Shown here: piece by piece, positions 10,800-21,739 of the stretch
Layout of the letters: every line of letters starts with the position of its first letter
How positions within the stretch are numbered: the first letter of the stretch is position 1
DNA from: Clusia tigrina
Lineage: Eukaryota > Arthropoda > Insecta > Diptera > Clusiidae
Direction: 5' to 3'
DNA length: 64,000 nucleotides
Assembly: GCA_920105625.2 (NCBI GenBank)
Contig: OV050030.1
Span: 145,399,877 to 145,463,876, forward strand
Program-made: the position numbers and the translations under genes
The notes under the pieces: generated by a model
Database searches by the model: none
What the model saw: the letters and a program-made list of their open reading frames with translations, nothing else
Told to the model about the DNA's origin: nothing

Positions 10800-11175
10800 T
10801 TTACCTTACGGGTGAAGTGTTCATCTGTGGCTAACTTCAAATTGATCCGTACAGAAGTAGATAAGAGCCCTGCTTTGGGTACAACTCTCTGCTATGTATA
10901 TGGGCGGAGAAAAAAATCCCCTCGTAAGGAAATCGGATGGATTCAGACCTTGAATGCAAAATATGTGTTCCTACGTGTACGGACATTGACAGAACAGACT
11001 GGCATAATCTGTCCCACACAAGGGGTAAGAAACGCGAAAGCAAAGAAGGTTCGTCTCTTGTTGTCCGATTGGACCAAAAGTCTGTCGATGTTCTGGGTTC
11101 GAGGTATGACAGCCGCCTAAATCTGTTTTTTGTAAAGAAGAAAGAATCTCTGTGCGTCTACTGGTGTCGTCATAA
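10800..11175 (+). pseudogene. Non-LTR ORF1 C-terminus, DUF4780-like
   Basis: After early frame breaks, the stretch GSSLVVRLDQKSVDVLGSRY (about 11050-11110) resembles the end of the DUF4780 domain found in gag-like ORF1 proteins of some insect non-LTR elements. It sits immediately upstream of the endonuclease start of the same element, the expected ORF1-ORF2 order. The domain call rests on pattern memory of the family and needs a profile search. Confidence 0.45.
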
Positions 11176-11177
11176 CA

Positions 11178-12400
11178 CAGATTAACTTGCAGCATTCAAA
11201 AGTCGCTACTGCTCTCATAAGTAGACGGCTTTCCCGGTTGTAGACAATCCCCTATATAAATGCTATTCAGTAACCATGGGTCTATAAAGGACGTCTATTT
11301 TGTTTTGGGGGTTTGAAGGGGGTAAGGGTACTATATGAAGTGAGTTCCAGTAGGCCAAGAACCAGTCTTAGGGTATCTTCTCAGCTAGAAGTAACCAGGT
11401 TAAATCAATTTTGTAGCCAAGACCTGGTAACCGCAAGAATGAGTTACAAAAGCATTTATGGCGGACTTGCTGGTGTTCTGTGAGTAACGACATCTGGTGC
11501 TTATAGTTTGTTGTGATGCAAATGCCCAGCATACCATCTGGGGAAGTGATAAATGCAATGAGCGTGGGCTCCTGCTTTTCGACTTTGTCTTTTCCTCCGC
11601 TCTTAATATTCAAAGCATGTGCCAATACTAGGAGGCAGGAAGTAATATCCATTACTCTATCTAACAATTGGGTGGTATGGTCGTTTGTAAACTGGAGGGT
11701 CCTGAATGAAGATTTATTATTGGACCATATGTATATTGATATCAGGTGTTCTGAGAGGATTTGACAGCCATTTTTCTACTAGGAACAGGATGATAACGAA
11801 CTGAAATAAATTTAGGAGTGAATTGCGGGGAAACCTTGAAATGCCAATAAAATTAAGCAACGAGCGAGACGTCGAGGCGGAGATTGAGAAACTCAACTCA
11901 TCGCTCGATCGCAGTTTTGCTCCTGCCTGTTCGTCTCGTCATCCTCTCAACCAGACTCCGGTAGCCTCGTGGAACCAAGGGCTGCATGAATTGAAGGAAG
12001 CGATAAAAAATCCTTAAGAAGGCCATCATGGCAAATCTTGAGGAGGATTTTGACCGATATTGGATAACGTACAGGAAATTTAAGAAAACCATTCGGACAT
12101 CGAAGAGGTCTTCCTTTAAAGATTTTTGAAGCAATATCGAATCACTGGGTGACACGCCTAGATTAGTTAAGGACCTTTAGAAAGATCCCTCTCTAAATTT
12201 GGGGTCGCTTAGGAACTTGATGGTACTTTTACCGAAGCTGTAGTGAGACCGTTTGTTTATTATGGAAGTCCCACTTCCCTGGAAATTAGATTACAGTCGC
12301 CAATGCCGACGAACTGCATAGAGTGACTGCTTCTCGGGGCGACAACTTGAAATAGCGCGGTTTAGATGGCATTTATCCAATCTAGCTGAAGCAGTATATA
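11178..12400 (+). pseudogene. Non-LTR ORF2: APE endonuclease and RT start (LOA/R1/I-like)
   Basis: The frame opens with QINLQHSKVATALISRRL, the hallmark start of the apurinic-like endonuclease, followed by a PWVYKGR block, then FCSQDLVTARMS and CDANAQHTIWGS (endonuclease core, normally GCDANAHH..WGS) and RQEVISITL...WRVLNEDLLLDH (end of the nuclease; the final Asp-His is present). 11823-12260 reads as the linker before RT (SWNQGLHELKEAI, then KRSSFKDF and ESLGDTPRLVKDL). Near 12380 RGLDGIYPI begins the RT domain. Multiple stops and shifts. The RT is interrupted here by a mariner and resumes at 13518. Confidence 0.75.
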
Positions 12401-13517
12401 CCAGGTGTATAAGCTTAAATCCGCTGTTTGCTCATAAATGGCGTTAGTGGCCATATTTAGCCACCATAGAAACGGCATACTTTTTTTTGTGTGAGTTCGA
12501 CACCTGTTTACATCAACCATTGCACACCATCAATGATTTCCTATAACAACATACATTTTCCCTTGCGTAATCATGTCTAATTTTGTGCCACAAAAAGAGC
12601 TCTACTTTTTTGCTTTAATATGAAGAAATCGTCTGCAGAATCGCATCCAATGCTTGTGGAGGCCTATAGTGACAGTGCGTTATCGGAAACAACTTGTAGA
12701 GACTGGTTTCGTCGGTTTAAAGACGGCCATTTTGACCTGAGTGACAAGAAGCGTGAAATCGACCCAGAAAAGTGGAGGACCATGAATTACAGGCTCTTTC
12801 GGATGAGGACGATACCCAATCGCAAAAAGTGTTTGCCGAGCAGTTAGGTGCTACTCAACCAGTCATTTCCATGCGTTTACATGCAATGGGAAAGGTTCAA
12901 AAAATCGGAAAATGGGTACCCCATGAATTGAACGATAGGCAGATGGAACGCCGCCAAAACACATATGAAATATTGCTTTGCTAGACAAAAATGAAAGTCG
13001 TTCCTGCATCTTGTGGTTACTGGCGATGAAAAGTGGATATACTTTGAGAATCCTAAACGAAGAAAATCATGGGTCGATCCCGGCCAACCATCAACTTCTG
13101 CCCAAGACCAAATCGATTTGGACGCAAGACGATGCTGTGCGTTTGGTGGGATCAGCAAGGTGTCGTCTACTATGAACTGTTGAAACCTGGTGAAACTGTC
13201 AAACCTCATCGCTACCACCAACAACTAATCAAATTGCGCCGTGCTTTGCGTGAAAAAAGGCCAGGTTATGAACAGACATGAGAAGCTGATTTTTCTCCAC
13301 GACAATGCCCCATCGCACAAGTCAAAAATGGTCCAAAACTACTTGGAGACAGTGAAAAATTCTTTTGGCGTGGTATACACAAATTGCCCGAGAGATGGGA
13401 AAAATGTATAGCTAGCGAGGGCAAATACTTTGAATAAATTACTTTTTTGCTTTCTATAAAAAAAAATGTTTTTTTTTTGTTTACAAAAAAACAGCGGATT
13501 TAAGCTTATACACCTGG
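12401..13517 (+). mobile_element. Mariner, irritans-subfamily-like, defective
   Basis: Terminal inverted repeats CCAGGTGTATAAGCTTAAAT at 12401 and its complement ending at 13517 are bounded by TA duplicates (12399-12400 and 13518-13519). The transposase remains start at 12620 (KKSSAESHPMLVEAY) and include CRDWFRRFKDGHFDLSD and LGATQPVISMRLHAMGK (helix-turn-helix). GDEKWIYF (first catalytic Asp) and the FLHDNAPSHKSKMVQNYLE block (second Asp) lie in other frames. The region after the second Asp is shortened, so the third Asp is missing. It sits inside the RT of the non-LTR element, so it inserted later than that element. Confidence 0.9.
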
Positions 13518-14085
13518 TAGAGTTGATGATTACTACATTGAATAGATGTTTCACTTCATGGTTAGAGATTTATCAGAGTTTCATATATCACAAAAGTGCG
13601 AACTAGTATGATGTCTTTTCTGCTAAATGGACAGGAAAGATTGGATTGGTGGTTAATTGGATTCGTTCAATGCTAGCAAATAGGGTTATTGTATTGACAG
13701 GATCTTTTGGTATCGTCGGTTGCTCTTCTACATGGTCATAGACTCTTTGCTTACAACAGTAGGAAGCTTTCGTATGCAGATCCGCAGGAAAGTGCAGTAT
13801 ACTCGTACTCTGAATAAGATTCAAAAATGGTGTAAGGCAAACTTTTGGTAAACCCAGTTAAAATAAATTTAGTTATTTTTACTAGCAGGAGGAAGGTCAA
13901 AGGTTTTGTTCAGCCAACACTTAAGGGGTGACTATTGAGTTATCCAGAGTGTTAAATATCTAGGGGTGGTCCTTAACAGTAAGCTTCTCTGGAAATCACA
14001 TGTTGAACTAAGGGCATCTTTTTGGCAGTGCAATATAAATTTTGGCAAGACGTGACGTCTGTCTACACCACAGTATTATAAAATA
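13518..14085 (+). pseudogene. Non-LTR ORF2: RT continuation after the mariner
   Basis: Right-hand half of the RT interrupted at 12400. Recognisable pieces are LLHGHRLFAYNSRKLSYADP (the palm around the YADD site, decayed), NPVKINLVIFTSRRKV and IELSRVLNI followed by LNSKLLWKSHVEL (the thumb stretch that is usually KYLGV.LD.KL.W..H). Stops are frequent. 14086-14226 is AT-rich and leads into the polypyrimidine tract before the host exon. Confidence 0.75.
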
Positions 14086-14209
14086 ATTATAAATATATTT
14101 TCTTTTGGAAATCAATATTATAGTTTTGTGTAATATATTGAATTAATTGTAATTCAAATATTAAATATTTATTTTCCATTTTAATTTTATTTTAAAAATT
14201 TTTACATAT

Positions 14210-14226
14210 ATATCTTTTTATTTTAG
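14210..14226 (+). promoter_or_regulatory. Candidate 3' splice acceptor before unc-5 exon
   Basis: ATATCTTTTTATTTTAG is a pyrimidine-rich tract ending in AG at 14226, just before non-repetitive sequence containing the unc-5 start codon 160 bp later. It suggests that a 5' untranslated exon lies further upstream and that 14227-14386 is 5' UTR. Confidence 0.5.
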
Positions 14227-14386
14227 GTGCATTTGGAAGTGAAATATAAAGGATTGTGCAGCTATATAAACCATTTACTTTACTTATATACTATCTTCTA
14301 ATTTATGTTGTGTTAATCACACCGAACTCTCCATTATTTAATATAACAAATTATTCGACATTTTTACTAGTACACAAACTTCAATT

Positions 14387-14998
14387 ATGAGATATACAAA
14401 CATAAGTTATATTTTTCTAATTGTCTTGTATTCGATTTTAACGGATATCAATGTAATATGTGTACCGCAAACTATTGAGATGCCATCATTGGCTAAAGGA
14501 AACGACCAATTAAGACAAGTTTCAGTAGCTTTTGAACAGTTATATAAACAATTACGTTCGAATATAGAAAACAGTAATTTTGAAGAAAGCAACCGCGGAC
14601 TTTCAAGTACATTAACACCGTTTAATACTGTGTACTTATATAACGAGAGTTTCGATGCTTTACCTGAATCTGATATAGCATTCCAAGAAGGACGTACAAA
14701 AATTCAATTACCAGAAGAATATAGACATTCTGCGGATAGATCAGGAATCGAATCTACAAATATTGTTTACAGAATGGCAGAGACTAATGCTACCAAAAAT
14801 AAAGATGATCGCAAATTTAAGGATGTTAGCTACGAAGGAAGACAATCTTATGAAGTTTTCGAAGGATTCGATGGTGGAAAACTAAGCACAGCGGAAATTG
14901 GAAATTCACTTCCTATATTTCTGATGGAACCAGAAAGTGTATATGTGATGAAAAATCGACCAGCTATATTAAAATGCAAAGCGGCTCATGCTTTACAA
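14387..14998 (+). CDS. unc-5: Netrin receptor unc-5, first coding exon
   Basis: Encodes the N-terminus of a secreted or type I membrane protein: a signal peptide (MRYTNISYIFLIVLYSILTD) followed by about 165 residues of low-conservation leader with potential N-glycosylation sites, then the sequence LPIFLMEPESVYVMKNRPAI with LKCKAAHALQ. UNC-5 netrin receptors begin their first immunoglobulin domain with LP.FL.EP...Y..KN.P..L.CKA, and the CKA Cys is the first half of the Ig disulfide. UNC-5 mediates repulsive axon guidance and, in flies, also acts in glia and heart. The frame runs into intron-like sequence (stop at 15059) right after HALQ, where the family continues FKC. Donor candidates are GTTCGT at 14999 (phase 0, chosen) and GTAAAA at 15003. 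The rest of the gene is outside the window or behind a large intron. Confidence 0.8.
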
Positions 14999-15746
14999 GT
15001 TCGTAAAAACTTAATCACAATAGTTTATATATACTGTATTTTTTTATTAGTATACCACTAGTATATTAAAAAGTTTCAGTAACTAAAAAATCATGGTTTT
15101 CGGGAAAAAATTTTTATTTATATTTTATACATTTTAAATAGAGTTTTTTTGTTTTTGGGTTTCATTTAAAGATACGACAGTAGTTTTACAATGAAATGAA
15201 AATTATTTTATTAATAGCCAAAGTACAATAATTGCTAAGGTATAACAATTTTCGGATAAGAAGCAATATATAAAGAGCAAGGTTTTGGCGAAGCTTTCTT
15301 CGGAAAGATACCTGTTTTTTTCAAAATATGTTCTTGGAATTAGATTATTGTAGACTTTATTTATTATTGTGTATCCCATGAATCTGTTATGCTTTCAGCA
15401 TTGTTTCGGTACATTTTACGTCTATGTGTGTCAATGATAGAGTTAGACGGCCAAGGTGCGTGATCGGCTCTATCGTTATTAGCGTTATTTCAATCCTGGC
15501 ACATATATATTACATCGTGTAAGTGTGACTTCCGTTTAAGTGAACATATCCCAAACTTGCATTTGGTTTCATATCTTCATCTATTTGCAATATATGCATA
15601 ACTCGAGATATATACTAGATTTATAAAAAAAAATTTCTTAGTGGTGCACAATAGGAATATTAAAGGTGGACGATTAGATTAGATTAAAGAAGAACTGGAT
15701 CTAGTCACATAGTCACTGCGGCCTCAAAGGCCTTATTGTTATACAC
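14999..15746 (+). other. Start of unc-5 intron, unique-looking AT-rich DNA
   Basis: Follows the unc-5 exon. No transposon motif, second exon or RNA gene was recognised before the non-LTR remnant that starts near 15747. Confidence 0.45.
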
Positions 15747-18200
15747 TCAATAAGTTACAAATCCTCTTGAGAGTCTAGTTAAGAATTCAAAGATCTTCTT
15801 GGGAGATTTGTCCGCGATTTCTGGCGGTTCTATGCAGTGAGAACCTAAGTATCGTAGTCGAGTCCATATTATACCGTTACAGTGGCATAGCAAATACTCT
15901 GCTGTTTCCTCGTCCTCGTCACACAATCTACAATATTCAGTATGTTTGATTCGCATTTTATGTAAGTGTTTCAATGCTCTGGAATGACCTGCCAAAAATC
16001 CTGTCACTATGCGAATGCTTGCACTGCTGAGCATCTCTGTGGTTCTGTTGATATTTGGGCATGAAGGTTTAAACCACCCTAATATCTTTAGTTTCCGTCC
16101 AATGTTGGTGCGATTCTCCTTCAGGCCATTGCTTTATTTTAAGTTTGGTTGAACTCCAAGGCAACGCACAGAATGGTTCCGGTCCAGTAAAACTACTGGA
16201 AGCCTGGCACATTTCCTAGCGAGCTTATCTGCCTCTTCGTTCCCTATATAAGGACTGTGGCCACGTACCCATATAAGAGATGAGCTCTGTTATGTGAAGC
16301 AAGTTTTTTTGAGAAGTACTAGGCAGTCCCAAATTAATTTCGGTTTAATTTCGAAGTTCCTCTCTTAAAACACAATTGTATTACATCAATCTCGGCCTGA
16401 AAAACCGAGTTTTCTGGGCCGATACTGCTAAATATACGCCTTCTAGGGTGTTCCCAAAGATCCTAGTTCCAACTCCTTCTTCCGGTTTTGAGCTATCTAT
16501 TTGTGTACCAGACATGAGATTTATATGCGAGCTTTGGTCTGCTATGTTCCCAATTTACCCTATTTGAGAGTGAAACCTTGAAATTTTGTTGGACTTTAAA
16601 TTTGGTCTGACAGAAGTTGCTTAGTGTGAAGTTATTTTTAAGAAGTAGGGGCTCATCTTTGCACAGAGTTTGCATGTGCCGTAACGCTTCTTTTTCGTCC
16701 TCTAAGATGAGCTTGGCCGCATTGCAGTGCTTCTTTCTTGATGAACAACTGAATTGTCGGTAGATTTAACAGAACCTCAAGGGCAGCGGTTGGTGTTGAC
16801 CTCATGGCTCCTGTTGCGTAGACACAAACGAGTCGTTGTACTCTGGTGATCTTTGCTTGTTGTCTAGCTTTACTTAGCTTGCTGCACAACACAGGCGCAG
16901 CATATGCAATTATCGTTCTTGTAATTGCTGTACGAGTATATAACCACAATGACATTTTTGGATTTAATCCCCAGTTCTTTCCCACTAAATTTTTGCTGGT
17001 CCAAATTGTCACTCTAGCCTTATTTATAGTCATATTGAGATGGCTATTCCAAAGTAGTTTCTTGTCAATCAGAATACCTAGGTATCTTACCTCACTTGAG
17101 AAATGTATAGTCACACCAAGAATGGAAGGTTTTCTAAAATTGCCCTTTCATCATTTCCTTGAGAATATCGCAATGGAGGTTTTTTTGGGGCTGCATTTAG
17201 TCCGACCTTCCTACACCAACTTTCTATGAGGGTCAGTGCAGTCTGGAATAGATATCAGTAGTGTCTGCTGTATAGTATTTTGTGCAGGTTATAAAGTCGT
17301 GTAAATGAAACGCGTGTTGCTTTGCTAGCTGCACAATACAGAAGAAGAAGGTTTATTACTTGACATTATATTCATACTGTCACTTTATGTATTTATATGT
17401 ACAGGGTTTCACTTATATTATGATCAAATACATTTAGTATAAAATATTATATTCATTCAACAGTGTCTTCAAATTTTAATTCATCAACAGCCATGGATAA
17501 TAGTAGTGGAGATAAAACTCCTCCTTGAGGACATCCTTTTGCTGCGCGAATTAGTAAATTTGCAGTCCCTAGAGAGAAACTAATGTTCCTTCGTTTAAGA
17601 ACGTTGTTTATCCATCTGCAGTCAGATCAACCCCTTTGCTTCTGATGGTTCTATTTATGTGAGAGAAGTCGGTATTATCGAAGGCACACTCAATGTCTAG
17701 AAGGCAGCCCCCAGCATACTCTTTTCTCTCCAGTGAGTGCTAAATCTTCTAGGAGAGATTTAAATGATCATGCGTAGTTGATCTGCCAGATATGTAGGCA
17801 TATTGGTTTTTATGAAGATGTATCTGTGTATGCCTGTCAATTACTGTCTATATAGTTTTGAGAAGAAATGGGGTTAAGCGTATCGGCCTATATGACTCAA
17901 GCAGGCTCGGATTCTTTCCACCCGCCTTGGGTATATATCGTCATTTTTTTAATTGGTGTGGGATTCATTATATTTTACCCAGTCCTCGTTTCTTTTATCT
18001 TTATTACAGAGTACTCTAGTCTCTTTACGCAGTTTTTATAAATTTTTCTCCCACCAAGGGCTAATCCTATTGCCTGTCTTAATTTTCTCTGAGCCCGATT
18101 GGTGGTACGAGTTTATTATTGCAGTGGTAGTTATTTCATTTGCAATTTCTAATTCATCAAGATTCCTAACAACATTATTAAATTTTAGTAACCCCGTCCG
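15747..18200 (-). pseudogene. Non-LTR ORF2 remnant with RT and RNase H (LOA/R1-like)
   Basis: Minus-strand pieces in pol order: 17960-18200 has NRISPWWEKNLKLRKETR-like linker with one stop in it; 17470-17740 has ECAFDNTDFSHINRTI (motif A) and AAKGCPQGGVLSPLLL (RT motif B, very typical); 16653-17114 has EVRYLGILIDKKLLWNSH and the long thumb region; about 16390-16440 has ENSVFQAEI (RNase H start); 16190-16260 has NEEADKLARKCA (RNase H); 15747-16034 has LVTG-like IVTGFLAGHS then YCRLCDEDEETAEYLLCHC, the Cys-His tail after RNase H. The YADD site lies in a gap. RNase H after RT places it with LOA/R1/I-like clades. No endonuclease is visible, so the 5' half of ORF2 is deleted. Confidence 0.8.
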
Positions 18201-18229
18201 CTAAGGCAAGTACGTTACGCATATAAAAG

Positions 18230-18902
18230 TTTGGGGCATATTAGGACCCTCAGACATCTTGATGGTCGCACCCGGAAATGGTTTGAGGTTCTTCAAAGTC
18301 CCTTCAAGCCAGACCTTCGTCTCGTTGTTGTAACAAGTCAGAGACAGCTATTCATTCCTAGTCATACAGCTTAAATACCCGAGGCTACTGCTGAGATCCT
18401 CTTCCAGCAGACTCTTCTTTCCATCATGTTCAATCTGCTTCGCATTTAGCTTTTCCTCCGGGCGCTCTTGGTATAGATGAAACATGCACTAACTGTATCT
18501 CTGTAGGAGAGTTTTTGTGCATCACTCTGTCCTTCCTGATAACCGTGAGAGAATTATGTCGTAGATTGTTCTGTATGATCGGCCGATTTAGAAGTTCGTC
18601 GTGCGACGAGACATCAGATTTCGGTTGGCGCTGTTTCTTTGCACTACATCAATCGGTGAGTTGCTTGCTGATCGGCAACGTTTGCTGCAGCCTGGTTGGG
18701 CCACTGCTTGGTCGGCTTTGACCTTGGCATATCGGTCCCGTTCCTTGGCTTTGGCTACTACAGCTGCCATGCCCCCTTTTATCATGGCCTTTATGCTGTG
18801 CTTTTGCGCTCTAAGTGTTGAGGGCCCTTTCTGTAGGGGTCCTTCCGTCGCTCGTCTTCTTATGCGCCTTTTGCTGCCGGTAATAGGCGCTGGCGTGATC
18901 AA
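18230..18902 (-). pseudogene. Gag-like ORF1 with DUF4780-like segment
   Basis: The minus-strand frame 18588-18902 encodes a basic, Lys/Arg/Ala-rich leader typical of ORF1 nucleic-acid-binding proteins. After breaks, 18480-18230 reads KLSYRDTVSACFIYTK and then VWLEGTLKNLKPFPGATIKM, which resembles the conserved core of DUF4780 (WL......L.PW.GA.L). It is immediately upstream, on the same strand, of the ORF2 remnant ending at 15747. Domain assignment is from family knowledge and not verified by profile search. Confidence 0.5.
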
Positions 18903-18938
18903 GCAAACTGATGTCTATTAAAGGCGCTCAAAGCTGCC

Positions 18939-19476
18939 AAATAAAATATACCCTTGATTTATGTTGAAAACACAAGAGAGATTTATTGGATAAAATCATA
19001 AGCATACACTATTTTACAATTAATGCTTATAGTATAGGTAAGCACCTTCCTGGCATTCCAGCTACGCAATTAGTGCCAGTTGGTTAATCAACTGACCGAC
19101 TGAATATAAAATTCCGCAGGTGCGTTCTAAACGCTATTGCTCATCGTCAACTCGATTGCGGAACTGTAACACATAATTATTATTCATAAATCACTATTTT
19201 TTTATAATACTTACACTTACTGTGAGTCAACTACACGCGCAGAACCTTCTAGTGAATAGTTTACAACATTTTTCTTTCACCATAAACAATTTGTGCATTT
19301 AATAAATCCTATAATACATACATTTTTTTAAAATCGTCATATTTTGGGTTTTTTCTTTTTGTCTATTTTCTTTTTACATGTTTTATATTTTTTGCATTCT
19401 TTTCTTTTTTATATTATTTCTTTTTTTTTTGTATTTGTTTTTTTATATTTGTGTTCTTTTTTTATTTCCTTTTAAA
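18939..19476 (-). mobile_element. Old LTR and 3' internal end of a gypsy-type element
   Basis: 18939-19268 is a diverged copy of the LTR seen at 21250 and 31879 (shared AACACAAGAGAG, CATTCCAGCTACGCAATT-like and GATTGCGGAACTGT blocks, ending TTTACAACA). It is followed by the decayed polypurine-tract complement and a T-rich tract (19320-19476) matching 21840-22060. The left LTR edge is truncated or unrecognisable near 18910-18940. The internal sequence resumes at 20653 beyond a Helentron insertion. Confidence 0.7.
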
Positions 19477-19477
19477 T

Positions 19478-20652
19478 CATTTACATTTAAAAAAGGTAAA
19501 AAGGGTATACTAATTTTTTTGAACTTTTCTCACCTTTTTTAAAATGACTATAGCTTCGGTCCAACTGATGGAATAGGGACGCAATTTGCCAGTTATAGAG
19601 ATGTGAGTCCTACTAAACACTATACAAAAAGTGGGTGGTATATATTAACTGCCACGCCCACAATTAACAAATATTCATTACTTAAGATCTGGTGGAAATT
19701 TATGAAGAAAATTTTGCGAGAAGGAATATGTCGGCATTATAAAGCTGTCTGCAATGGGGTTGATCAGGGAAGAGACACGCCTACTTTTGATATAAGAAAC
19801 TTTCGGGTCTAAAATGAAATTAGTCTATCTATCCTCGTATTGATGCCATCGAATAACAATTGGAAGAAATATATACAGAGTCCATAATAGTGTGTGTGCA
19901 AAATATGCAGATCGTAGTGCTCCTTCCACGCCCACAATTAACCAAAAATAATTACTAAGTTCCTATTAAAGATTTATCAACGAAATGGACGTGTTATTGT
20001 TAGAGCCATTTATTATAACTTATGACATATACAATATTTTTGGACGAAAGATTATATTAGTGCGTATATGGACCCTACAAAACCATATATACAAGATCCT
20101 ATAGAATGAACTTTTGAGACCCCACCTAAAAACAATTACCCTATCTATGCTTCTAGTGATGATATATGAATACAAACTGGTAGATGTATACATTGGGTCT
20201 GTGCTAGTATGCATTCCAAATATGGGCAGAATATTACTACTCCCACGCCAACAATTAACCAAAAATCATTACTAGGTTCCTATTAAAGATTTAACAACGA
20301 AATTTCTCAAAAAGGTTGCGGTATTAAAATTAAACACTACAAAAAAAAAATGTGTGTATTATTTTGATAGCCACGCCCACTATTGACATATTATTATAAC
20401 TTACGACCTATACAATATTTTTGGACTAAATTTTATATTAGTGGTTATATTGACACTACAAAGCCATACACTAGAAATGGGTCGATATAATCAATTCAAG
20501 GTACCCTACAGAAAATTACCGTAGATATGCCGCTAATGATGATTTATAAAGAAAACATACCCATTGTTGAACTCGCACGCACAAGGAAAGGTAAAGGGTA
20601 TTTCGAAGTCGGTGTAACCCGACTTCAGACTTCTTTTCTCGTTTTTAATCCT
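19478..20652 (+). mobile_element. Helentron (DINE-like) non-autonomous element
   Basis: The left end carries TTTAAAAAAGGTAAAAAGGG then TATACTAATTTT. The right end carries AAAGGTAAAGGGTATTTCG, the hairpin AAGTCGG...CCGACTT and the terminal CTTTTCTCGTTTTT. The same ends occur at 44147-45286, 46741-48058 and (left part) 55491-55631. Internally, CCACGCCCAC(A/T)ATT phrases recur at about 19650, 19926, 20250 and 20371. This organisation (short subterminal inverted repeat, 3' hairpin near a CTNGTTTTT end, no ORF) is that of Drosophila DINE-1/Helentron elements. It splits the T-rich tract of the older LTR element. Confidence 0.7.
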
Positions 20653-21245
20653 TTTGGTCCTTAATTACTTTTTTGGCGTATATACAAACAAGATTACAAA
20701 CAAATTACAAATTTAACTTATGCTACGCTACTCTATACTGCGACCTCTGCTGCCTGCTGGTTCTGTTGGCGCACGTCATTGTTGGAGTGAAGTCCCTCGA
20801 CGAACTCTGCATACCCCTCCATTCTTTCTGGAACGGCACGTATAAAGATGATGCAAGTTTACGCGAGTAGTTGCGCTTCTGATGAAATCCAAACAAATCT
20901 TCTCTTAGTAAGTGTCTGCGGAGATCTTCTTATAGGAAAAATCGTTAGGAAGTTAGCCGATGAAGCTTGGTTACGTAATGCTGGATCTTTTCGTAGTTAC
21001 AATGAAGTATGCGCCAATTCCATTATTCTGTTTGCGACGCTATATGAATAATGAAAGTTGAGGTTGCGATTGTTGTTGTAGCTGTCTCCTACTGTGATTA
21101 CGGAGTAACCGCGGATTTTGGCTATCAATATCGCTTCCTCATCAGAAAAATACACACTGACATATGTAAATAACGGCAGATTCGCTGGATTTTCTATACT
21201 GAAAACACAAATGTTGATTTTTTCATGCCGTTTTGTCAGCTATGC
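20653..21245 (-). mobile_element. Internal 3' region of the older LTR element, left part
   Basis: After the Helentron, TTGGCGTATATACAAAC and GAGTGAAGTCCCTCGACGAA then CTCTGCATACCCCTCC match the segment at 22069-22250 of the 11.1-kb element, showing that this is the same 3' noncoding region in an older copy. 20880-21245 is unassigned internal sequence. The copy continues on the other side of the 11.1-kb insertion at 32357. Confidence 0.65.
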
Positions 21246-21249
21246 AATT
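21246..21249. repeat. Target-site duplication AATT (left)
   Basis: AATT immediately left of the LTR start is repeated immediately after the right LTR (32353-32356). A 4-bp duplication is normal for Ty3/gypsy integration. Confidence 0.85.
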
Positions 21250-21723
21250 TGTTGGGGTCCTCGTGTCCTTGCTTGGCGGGCGACGTCCTGTCGTAGTTCT
21301 TCCGGGCGCGTGGCTGCAAAATCAAAACCCTAACGTAAAGTACAAACACTTTTCACCTTTCAGTTTTAAAACACAAGAGAGCTTTATTCTTAAAATGCTA
21401 GTTCTTATATACTATTTACAAATAAACATTACAGTCTACGTCTTCACTTTTCTGGTGTTCCAGTTACGCAATTGTTGTTTGGTGTCAGTTGCTCAAGCCC
21501 GCTGACCTACTGCAAGTAAAAGTGTCGTCGGTGCATTCTAAATGCCCCTCGTCAGCTTGACTGCGGAACTGTGACACCCTAAAAGTTTACATCATAATTA
21601 ATGAATAATTACTGTTCATTTTCAATATTTGCACCCTAAAAATATGTGCGTTCTTAATGAATTTAATAGGAGCCGTTGCTGTGAGTCAACTACGCGTAGG
21701 TAGCTTGATTCTAACTCACAACA
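21250..21723 (-). repeat. 3' LTR of the 11.1-kb element
   Basis: 474 bp, TG at the left and CA at the right as read on the plus strand. It matches 31879-32352 throughout by eye. On the element's strand it follows the polypurine tract. The 90-residue plus-strand frame inside it is not considered coding. Confidence 0.93.
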
Positions 21724-21739
21724 TCCCTCCCCTCTTTCT
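21724..21739 (-). promoter_or_regulatory. Polypurine tract (plus-strand primer)
   Basis: On the element's strand the sequence AGAAAGAGGGGAGGGA abuts the LTR start TGTTGTGAG. A purine run directly upstream of the 3' LTR is the RNase H-resistant primer for second-strand synthesis in LTR retroelements. Confidence 0.9.
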
